A DNA stretch of 35,207 nt. Source: SAR202 cluster bacterium. GTDB lineage: Bacteria; Chloroflexota; Dehalococcoidia; Lucifugimonadales; GCA-2712585. How positions within the stretch are numbered: position 1 is the stretch's first letter; each line of letters begins with the position of its first letter. Below, one piece after another: positions 15,400 through 21,451 of this stretch. The notes beneath the pieces were generated by a model, which saw nothing but the letters and a program-made list of their open reading frames with translations, was not told where the DNA came from and did no database searches. Both the position numbers and the translations under genes were made by a program. The stretch is taken from positions 1 to 35,207 of the forward strand of contig VGZZ01000027.1 of the NCBI GenBank assembly GCA_016872285.1. Direction: 5' to 3'.

Positions 15400-16011
15400 A
15401 TGAACAATGAGATAACTACCCTAAAAAGTTCCATCGACGTGATGCACCTGATTCATAAGGCCCTAAGAGGGGAGGCAGAGCGTGTGGTTGCCACGGCTGA
15501 CGACATGGCCACAGCAGACGACCTGAAGGCCGTGAAGGAGGGTTTCAACTTCTGGGCAAAGGCTCTGGGGTACCATGCCGTCAACGAAGACAAATACATG
15601 ACGGGGCCTATCGCTAATTCCATGATCGCCAGAGAGAATGAAGAGGAACATGCGCGCCTTGGCGAGCGCATAGGGAATACAGCGACATGCTTGAGCAAGG
15701 AGTTCAGCGACGGCAACCTCAGTATACGCGGACATAGACACTTCTATGGCTGCGTGGTCGCTTTACAGGTAGCCCAAAACGCCCATCTGGAGGAGGAGGT
15801 GGAGTTTGTGCTGCCCTTGGTGAAAGAGCGCATGGCTGATGAGCAGCAATTAGAGATAGCTCTGAGGCTGCTATGGGATGAAACCGCCAAGGACAAACGT
15901 TGGGTAGCCGCTTGGGTTTCAAAGAGCCTTTCGGCAAGGGAAAAGAAACTGCTGGCAGACCTGGAAGAGGAACTAACCAAGGAAACCGTGGAGGGTATCT
16001 ACCTGCAGTAG
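15400..16011 (+). CDS. Hemerythrin-like (HHE) domain protein, copy 2
   Basis: A 203-residue paralogue of the protein at 11837-12448, with the same length and the same order of likely iron ligands: His19 (LIHKALR), His59 with Glu63 (YHAVNEDKY), His84 (EEHARL), and His129 with acidic residues (HLEEEVEFVLPLV). A further conserved His114 (RHFYG) is shared with copy 1. The ATG is preceded by AGGAG. It lies 108 bp downstream of nirK on the same strand with no terminator between, so read-through from the nirK operon is likely. That position suggests a role in handling NO or repairing iron centres damaged by it (inference). A strong hairpin follows the gene. Confidence 0.82.
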   Translation: MNNEITTLKSSIDVMHLIHKALRGEAERVVATADDMATADDLKAVKEGFNFWAKALGYHAVNEDKYMTGPIANSMIARENEEEHARLGERIGNTATCLSKEFSDGNLSIRGHRHFYGCVVALQVAQNAHLEEEVEFVLPLVKERMADEQQLEIALRLLWDETAKDKRWVAAWVSKSLSAREKKLLADLEEELTKETVEGIYLQ

Positions 16012-16053
16012 TATGAGGCACGTGCTTCGTCGGATAGAAGAGTCTACAGCACA

Positions 16054-16093
16054 AATCTTAAGGGCCTGGAATTATTCCCAGGCCCTTAAGATT
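16054..16093. terminator. Perfect 16-bp hairpin between convergent genes
   Basis: Arms 16054-16069 and 16078-16093 are perfectly complementary (16 bp) with an 8-nt A/T loop. It lies between the convergent hemerythrin-like gene (plus) and the SnoaL-like gene (minus), so it probably terminates both. No real T-tract follows on either strand, which is unusual for an intrinsic terminator. Confidence 0.7.
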
Positions 16094-16111
16094 ACGGACA
16101 AGGTGTAACTA

Positions 16112-16555
16112 TTATCTTCGCGCGCCTGCCTCTTCCATGGCCCCTACCTGCTGGAGCATAGTCACCATGTCAAAGTAATGGCGGGTCTCTTTTATCTTTC
16201 CACCCTGCACGGTGGCGACCATGGAAGCGGGCAATTTTACTCGCTTACCAGAGGCTGGTATCGAGTTGCCGGGCATTTGGATGGCTCCCCTGTGAGTCCC
16301 TTCCCAGGTTATTTCCGCCACCACGCTATTGCCGCTGGCAAAAATATTGCGGATGGTGCCTCTGGCATCGTGGAAGGCCTTACGCCACTCCTGGTCTGCC
16401 TTAACTATCTCGTCTGCGCCCTGGATTCGCCGCTGGGTGCCCGTTTCCTCATAAACACTGTCCTGCGTAAGAGTCGCTTTGAAACGCTGCCAATCGCCGG
16501 CATTAAAGGCTTCGATATTCTCTTTTAATACCCTGGTCACATCCTGCTGCGTCAT
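16112..16555 (-). CDS. SnoaL/NTF2-like protein
   Basis: A 147-residue protein of the SnoaL-like polyketide cyclase/NTF2-like fold. Seen: an N-terminal helix pair VLKENIEAFNAGDWQRFKAT, then LTQDSVYEETGTQRRIQGAD, EIVKADQEWRKAFHDARGTI, the strand VVAEITWEGTHRGAI and a C-terminal IKETRHYFDMVTMLQQVG, all in the normal order. Members bind or isomerise small hydrophobic molecules, but the fold does not predict a substrate. I start at the ATG at 16555 because GAGGTGG lies 5 nt upstream; a GTG at 16567 is an in-frame alternative without such a site. Stands alone, convergent with the hemerythrin-like gene. Confidence 0.82.
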   Translation of the reverse strand: MTQQDVTRVLKENIEAFNAGDWQRFKATLTQDSVYEETGTQRRIQGADEIVKADQEWRKAFHDARGTIRNIFASGNSVVAEITWEGTHRGAIQMPGNSIPASGKRVKLPASMVATVQGGKIKETRHYFDMVTMLQQVGAMEEAGARR

Positions 16556-16762
16556 ATGCCACCTCACCAGTGAATTTCCCCTTAAGACGCGCTGAAGGCT
16601 ATCTAGGGACGGGACGAGGCTATCACCGTCCGTCGTGCCTAGTCAATGTCGGCAAAGGCTTGCCTGGCAGGCCGAATTACCAGGAGATTTTGACGACTAC
16701 ACCACGAAATGCGTCGCGGCGGATGCCCGCTCAATATCAGGGGTGGAGGCAAGGACTACGCA

Positions 16763-16791
16763 TTGACGGCATACTTTATCTCGGATACATT
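16763..16791 (+). promoter_or_regulatory. Sigma70 promoter of the hydroxyacid dehydrogenase gene
   Basis: TTGACG (16763-16768) and TACATT (16786-16791) are separated by exactly 17 nt. The expected start near 16798 lies about 30 nt before the ATG at 16828. Confidence 0.65.
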
Positions 16792-16827
16792 GGCCCAAAG
16801 CCTAAGCATACCCAACAAGGAGCCGCC

Positions 16828-17736
16828 ATGGCTGACAAAGAGACCATCGGATTCATTGGCCTGGGCATCATGGGACAGCCCATGAGCCTCAACCTAATCA
16901 AGAATGGCTATAAAGTGGTGGCGTGGAACCGCACCAAGAGCAAAACCAAGCCCGTGGCCGACGCCGGCGCCGAGATAGCGGCGTCGCCGGCGGAGGTGGC
17001 GCGGAAGGCCAGGGTGGTCATAACCATGGTGGCCGACTCGCCGGACGTGGAGGCGGTGGTGCTGGGCAAGAACGGCGTCATCGAGGGCATACAGCGCGGC
17101 GGAGTGCTTATCGACATGAGCACGATTTCGCCCAAGATCACGCGGACGATTGGGGCGAAGCTGGGGGAAAAAGGAGCGTCGATGCTGGACGCGCCGGTGA
17201 CCGGCAGCTCGTGGGCGGCCAAGGACGGCACGCTGTCGATAATGGTGGGTGGAGACGGGCCGGTCTTCGAGCGGTGCCTGCCCGTCCTGCAAGCCATGGG
17301 CAAACGAATTATTCATATAGGGCCCGCGGGCAGCGGCCAGTCGGCCAAGCTGGTAAACCAGGTCCTGGTGGCAGGGACGCTGGCGGCGGTGTGCGAGGGG
17401 CTGCTGCTGGGGGCCAAGCTGGGAGTGGACCTGGACAAGACCTTCCAGGCTATCACCGGCGGCGCGGCCAACTCGTGGCAGTTGGAAAACCTGGGGTCGA
17501 GGTTGTTGAAGCGGGACTTCGCGCCCGGCTTCGCGGTGAAGCTTATGCTCAAGGACCAGCGGCTGATAAACGAGGCGGCGCAGGAGATGAACCTGCCGAT
17601 GCCAGTGTCGTCGGTGGCGAGGCAAGGCTTCTACGCCCTGGGGCTGCGGGGACTGGGCGAGGAGGGAACGCAGGCTTACGTGAAGGTGCTGGAGGAACTG
17701 GGGAAGGTGGAGGTGAAGGGAGGCGGAGGGGACTAG
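16828..17736 (+). CDS. NAD(P)-dependent beta-hydroxyacid dehydrogenase
   Basis: A 302-residue member of the 3-hydroxyisobutyrate dehydrogenase / tartronate-semialdehyde reductase family. Seen: the N-terminal dinucleotide-binding loop GFIGLGIMGQPM, the substrate motif DAPVTGSSWAAKDGTLSIMV, and GPAGSGQSAKLVNQ containing the catalytic lysine region. The motif order and length are normal. The exact substrate (3-hydroxyisobutyrate, tartronate semialdehyde or a succinic-semialdehyde-type compound) cannot be fixed. The frame stays open upstream to 16570, but the start at 16828 has AGGAG 7 nt before it and the conserved fold begins six residues in. Its stop overlaps the convergent Nudix gene by 4 nt. 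Confidence 0.9.
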   Translation: MADKETIGFIGLGIMGQPMSLNLIKNGYKVVAWNRTKSKTKPVADAGAEIAASPAEVARKARVVITMVADSPDVEAVVLGKNGVIEGIQRGGVLIDMSTISPKITRTIGAKLGEKGASMLDAPVTGSSWAAKDGTLSIMVGGDGPVFERCLPVLQAMGKRIIHIGPAGSGQSAKLVNQVLVAGTLAAVCEGLLLGAKLGVDLDKTFQAITGGAANSWQLENLGSRLLKRDFAPGFAVKLMLKDQRLINEAAQEMNLPMPVSSVARQGFYALGLRGLGEEGTQAYVKVLEELGKVEVKGGGGD

Positions 17737-18236
17737 TTTCGCCCGTTCCTCAGCCTCCGCCACGCCTTTAACACCTGGGCGTCCCGGGGGAAGGCCAGGG
17801 GCGGCAAAGCGTCGAGCGGGAAGAAACCCACGTCCTGGACTTCATGCGTCGCGGCGATAACACTTCCGCCCACCGCACGTCCATCAAAGGCGGCCAGGAC
17901 CACCGGGTGGCCCCGCTCGGAGAACAGCCCCACCAGCCCCCGAATCTCCACCGTCAGCCCCGTCTCCTCTCGAACCTCCCGGGCCGCGCCCTCCTCTACG
18001 GACTCGCCCCGGTTCACATACCCACCTGGAAAGCTCCAGAGGCCCAGGCCTGGCTCGGTGTTGCGCTTCACCATCAGCACCCTGCCGTCGCGTTCGACGA
18101 CCACGGCGGCGGCCAGCTTGGGGTCGTAGAAGATGACCTTGCCGCAGGCGGGACACACGGGGCGCGGCGTGCCATGGGCGGCACGGACCTCCAGGGGCGA
18201 GGCGCATTTAGGGCAGTAGCGGTCGTCCTGAAGCAT
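17733..18236 (-). CDS. Nudix hydrolase with N-terminal zinc ribbon
   Basis: A 167-residue hydrolase of nucleoside-diphosphate-linked compounds. N-terminal four-cysteine ribbon (Cys8, Cys11, Cys28, Cys31) as in NudC/NADH pyrophosphatase, then a complete Nudix box from Gly72 to Leu94 (G-x5-E-x7-REVREETGL). The NudC-specific SQPWPFPxS motif is absent, and the protein is shorter than NudC, so the substrate is probably not NADH; the closest description is a NUDIX protein with a zinc finger of the kind often called an ADP-ribose or (d)NTP pyrophosphatase. Its 3' end overlaps the dehydrogenase stop by 4 nt, and it is transcribed divergently from the fibronectin-III lipoprotein. Confidence 0.9.
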   Translation of the reverse strand: MLQDDRYCPKCASPLEVRAAHGTPRPVCPACGKVIFYDPKLAAAVVVERDGRVLMVKRNTEPGLGLWSFPGGYVNRGESVEEGAAREVREETGLTVEIRGLVGLFSERGHPVVLAAFDGRAVGGSVIAATHEVQDVGFFPLDALPPLAFPRDAQVLKAWRRLRNGRN

Positions 18237-18313
18237 GGGGAAAAGATAGGGGTTGGGGAACTAAAAGTCGAGAGCGCACGTAAGGTATCATAGGCAAAAT
18301 AGAAAGGTGGGTT

Positions 18314-18706
18314 ATGTTTATCAAAATCGCGCTCCTCTGCTTGAGCCTCCTAGCCTTATCGATTACTGTGGCCTGCGGCGACGACAGCGATACGCTTTCC
18401 ATCCCCGGCTCGCTGGAGGCGCAGACCATCCACGACCGGCTGGCTATTCAGCTCTACTGGCCCGAAGCCAACGGCGCGCCCGACGCCATCATCATCGAAC
18501 GCTCCAATACCGGCCGCGACGGCCCGTGGGTCAAGACCGCGACCATCGCCGGCGAGCACACCACGTATATCGACCAGGAGGGCCTGTCCAATAACGTCAC
18601 CTATCACTACCGGGTCAAGGCGAGGCTGGGCAGCAACGAGTCGTCTTATTCCAACGTGGTCAGCGCCATTGCCACGTCCCTGCCAACACCGCCGCCGACA
18701 AGGTAG
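18314..18706 (+). CDS. Fibronectin type III lipoprotein
   Basis: A 130-residue secreted protein. A signal peptide ends in the lipobox TVAC with Cys21, so it should be anchored in the membrane. One fibronectin type III-like domain spans about residues 35-120, with characteristic strands AIIIERSNTGRDGPWVKTAT, TTYIDQEGLSNNVTYHYRVKA and SSYSNVVSA. A short Pro/Thr tail ends the protein. AAGGTGG stands just before the ATG. Such single FN3 lipoproteins usually act in extracellular binding; no partner is visible. Divergent from the Nudix gene. Confidence 0.8.
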   Translation: MFIKIALLCLSLLALSITVACGDDSDTLSIPGSLEAQTIHDRLAIQLYWPEANGAPDAIIIERSNTGRDGPWVKTATIAGEHTTYIDQEGLSNNVTYHYRVKARLGSNESSYSNVVSAIATSLPTPPPTR

Positions 18707-19185
18707 CTGTCCATACAAGGGCAGATCGAAAGCGGCGCGTGTTGTTTTTTATCGCCCATCCCTCTAAAGGGACAGGAGACTAGGCGGCAGGTGTTGTCCC
18801 ATTGAATGAAAGCAAGATAGGCTTAGCAGTAATTACCAGCCAGCGCAGCCGCTAAGTAGAATGGGCTAAAAGGGAGTGGATTTAAGGGGGCGAAAAGTCG
18901 GATTATGCCAATGCCGCTCAGGCTCAGGTCACTTCTATGGCGACTCCAACCCTTGCTCCCACAACGCCAATGCCTTAAGAACTACCCAGTCCTAATCTGA
19001 ATGGACTATCGACTTCAAGCCATGTGACTGAGACACTTCTCATAAATTTTTACTGCGCATTTAGTCTCAAAGCCGCCTGCTAAACGGTCTGTTTAGATGG
19101 TTAACCTGTAACTGCCATCTCAGAACCTTATAGCAGTAATCCTGCGGATCCCCTGGCCGCAGCAAAAACGCATGGAGATAACTAA
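18707..19185. other. 479-bp gap without a recognisable gene
   Basis: No ORF with a good start, no tRNA and no mobile element is seen. Visible structure: GGGACA (18770) can pair with TGTCCC (18795) around a G/A-rich interior; GGGAG (near 18873) can pair with CTCCC (near 18957) around a G-rich segment containing GCTCAGG; GCCAATGCC is repeated at 18907 and 18966; and CTAAAC/GTTTAG form a small dyad at 19080-19096. These may be part of a leader for the lysyl-oxidase-like gene, but no known RNA family could be assigned. Confidence 0.4.
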
Positions 19186-21393
19186 ATGATTTCATGGCGC
19201 CTATGGAAGGTCGCGACCGCAGTGCTAGCCCTTCTCGCCGCCACCTTCAGTGGCGGCGGCGTTATAATGGCGGAGCACACCAGCGGCGGCGACCTGCTGC
19301 CGGACCTGGTCACCGTAGCGCCCAGAGAGATGGAGATCAAGACTGTGGGCGGCGAGAAACGCCTCTACTTCACCAATGAGGTTATCAACCAGCACACGGG
19401 CGTCCTGGAGATCTTCCCGCAGACCTTCTCAGGCAGTGACAATAATGACTGCGACGGCGATGGCAACGCGTCTAACGACCGCATTGTCTCCCAGAGGATT
19501 TTCCAGGACAACAACGGCAACGGGATATTTGTCCGGGGAACGGACACAAGCTCCCGGACTGTGAAGGCAGGCTGCATGGTGTACCACCCTTCTCACAACC
19601 ACTGGCACTTTGACGAGTTCACACACTACAGGCTGGCCAATCTATCCGGCGGCACGGTTTCCCAAGGGTCAAAACAGTCCACCTACATAGAGGACACGGC
19701 GCCAAGATACAACCTGGAGGGCCAGCCCAGCTCCAAGTACTACGGCGAATGCGCCTCCACCAGGGCCCAGGGACTCTCGGTAGGCTGGGGCGATATATAC
19801 CGCTCCACCCTTCCAGACCAGTATATAAGCATCGCGGGAGTGGCTAACGGAGAGTACTGCCTTTTCTCCACCGTCAATCCAGACCGCAGGCTGCTGGAGA
19901 CAAACCACAACAACAACGGCGCCGCACTGCGCATTACGATTAACGGCTCCACCGTGGCCGCCTCCAGCAACAACTCGTGCCCCAGCAGCAACCCCGCTCC
20001 CTTACCCCCCTCCCATACGGTCTACGACAACAGCCTGCGATGGGACAATTGGAGCTGGAGCACCACAGTGAACCCCAATAACACGTCGCCGATATATTCC
20101 GGCTCCAGGTCCATGGCGGTAACTTACAACAGCGCGTGGGCCGGCCTTTCGCTGCGCAGCGGGGGTCTGGACACCTCCTCCTCATCCCACCTGCACTTCG
20201 CCATCGCTATCGGAGGACAGCCGCTCTCTCGAGTTGTGGTGACACTGTACGGCCTCGGGGACGACGTCCTGGGGTCCGTCGACCCCACGGACTACGCCAC
20301 CGGCGGGGCCAACGACTGGTTTAGCGTATCCATTCCTCTAGGCGACCTTGGGGCGGACAACGCCACGGTCACCCGCGTAAACATTCAGGACAATACCGGC
20401 GGCGCCCAGCCCACCTTCTATGTGGACGAATTGGGATTCCTTAGCCAGTCCGGTCCAGGCGGCGGCGATCCTCCGCCCCCGCCTCCACCCCCCGCTTCCT
20501 CAGGGGTGGTGTACGACAACGCGCTTCGCTGGGAGGACTGGAGCTGGGGCACCAGCGTCAATCCCGGCAACACGTCGCCATACACCCATCTGCAATTCGC
20601 CATAAATATGGGCGGGCAGCCCTTGTCGGGGCTTCAGGTGTCGCTGTACGGTACGTCCGGCAGCCCCATCACCCAGGTCAACCCGCAGAATTACGACAGC
20701 CCCGCCGGCGGAGGGTGGCTCACCATCAACATCCCGCTGACAGCCCTTGGCGGCGCTAACACCACTATTACGCGCGTCCAGGTGCAGAACTCCACCAGCG
20801 CCGCGCGGCCTACCTTCTACATCGACGATATGAGCTTCACAGGCGACGGCGGCGGGGAGCCTCCGCCTCCACCGCCCCCAGGCGGGTCTACGGCCACCGT
20901 CTACGGCGACTCACTGCAGTGGGCCAACTGGAGCTGGGGGAGCAGCCTTAACCCCAACGCCACGTCGCCCGTCTTCGCCGGTTCCAACTCCCTGGCGGTG
21001 ACCTACAACTCGGCCTGGGCCGGCCTCTCGCTGCATCACTCCGGGCTGAACACATCCTCCTATACCCACCTAAGATTCGTTATACATCTGGGAGGCGGGC
21101 AGTCGCTGTCCTCCATAGCCGTGTCCCTCCACAACACCTCGGACACTCCCATAACCGAGGTCAATCCTGCCGACTACGACACCTCCGCCAGCGGCGGCTG
21201 GCTTCAGTCGCGATTCCTCTGTCGGCCCTGGGAGCGAGCAACACCACCATCACCAGGGTTACAATTCAGGAGAACAGCGGCGGGTCTCAGCCCACCTTCC
21301 ACATCGATAACCTGGCTTTTACCAACTAACGGCGCACTGAAGCTACGGACTAAGGCCCTCTTCGATGAATCGAAGAGGGCCTTCTATTTTTGA
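19186..21393 (+). CDS. Secreted lysyl-oxidase-like protein with three C-terminal modules, frameshifted
   Basis: Signal peptide (about 1-29), then a prokaryotic lysyl oxidase-like domain (about 35-255). The copper-binding block HPSHNHWHF puts His at 134, 137, 139 and 141; GDIYRSTLPDQYISI, GEYCLFSTVNPDRRLLETNH and an acidic Ca-type loop (DNNDCDGDGNASND, 85-98) are also present. Three related beta-sandwich modules follow (20020-20440, 20509-20838, 20899-21326), separated by proline-rich linkers; they resemble carbohydrate-binding modules. Module 2 lacks 30 residues. In module 3 a single base is missing near 21208: after GGWLQ the next frame reads AIPLSALGASNTTITR and ends at TAA 21327-21329. The literal frame continues to 21393, through the terminator hairpin, which confirms the frameshift. 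ATG start with GGAG 8 nt upstream. Substrate unknown. Confidence 0.82.
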   Translation: MISWRLWKVATAVLALLAATFSGGGVIMAEHTSGGDLLPDLVTVAPREMEIKTVGGEKRLYFTNEVINQHTGVLEIFPQTFSGSDNNDCDGDGNASNDRIVSQRIFQDNNGNGIFVRGTDTSSRTVKAGCMVYHPSHNHWHFDEFTHYRLANLSGGTVSQGSKQSTYIEDTAPRYNLEGQPSSKYYGECASTRAQGLSVGWGDIYRSTLPDQYISIAGVANGEYCLFSTVNPDRRLLETNHNNNGAALRITINGSTVAASSNNSCPSSNPAPLPPSHTVYDNSLRWDNWSWSTTVNPNNTSPIYSGSRSMAVTYNSAWAGLSLRSGGLDTSSSSHLHFAIAIGGQPLSRVVVTLYGLGDDVLGSVDPTDYATGGANDWFSVSIPLGDLGADNATVTRVNIQDNTGGAQPTFYVDELGFLSQSGPGGGDPPPPPPPPASSGVVYDNALRWEDWSWGTSVNPGNTSPYTHLQFAINMGGQPLSGLQVSLYGTSGSPITQVNPQNYDSPAGGGWLTINIPLTALGGANTTITRVQVQNSTSAARPTFYIDDMSFTGDGGGEPPPPPPPGGSTATVYGDSLQWANWSWGSSLNPNATSPVFAGSNSLAVTYNSAWAGLSLHHSGLNTSSYTHLRFVIHLGGGQSLSSIAVSLHNTSDTPITEVNPADYDTSASGGWLQSRFLCRPWERATPPSPGLQFRRTAAGLSPPSTSITWLLPTNGALKLRTKALFDESKRAFYF
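20020..21326 (+). repeat. Three related sandwich-domain repeats in the lysyl-oxidase-like gene
   Basis: Each unit begins VYDNSLRW/VYDNALRW/VYGDSLQW and ends in TFYVDELGF/TFYIDDMSF/TFHIDNLAF, with RV.(I/V)Q(D/N/E)N shared near the end. Units: 20020-20440, 20509-20838, 20899-21326. The second is shorter by exactly 90 nt, and the third is frameshifted near 21208. Confidence 0.85.
21352..21391 (+). terminator. Intrinsic terminator after the lysyl-oxidase-like gene
   Basis: Perfect 15-bp stem (21352-21366 with 21369-21383) and a T-rich tail (CTATTTTT, 21384-21391). It begins 22 nt after the ancestral stop at 21329. Confidence 0.9.
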
Positions 21394-21451
21394 GTTGCCC
21401 CTAATGGCGCGCCTGCTCTAAAGTAGTAGGGATGTCTAATAGGCAGGTTGA

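Noticed and set aside
16570-16827. N-terminal extension of the hydroxyacid dehydrogenase
   Set aside because: The extension is not similar to the family, and a promoter and ribosome-binding site directly before 16828 mark the true start.
18870-18962. Glycine-riboswitch-like segment (GCTCAGG between pairable GGGAG and CTCCC)
   Set aside because: The conserved core and the GGAC box are not present as required, and the next gene starts more than 200 nt away and is unrelated to glycine.
21352-21393. C-terminal tail of the lysyl-oxidase-like protein encoded over the hairpin
   Set aside because: The residues come from an intrinsic terminator and arise only because of the frameshift near 21208.
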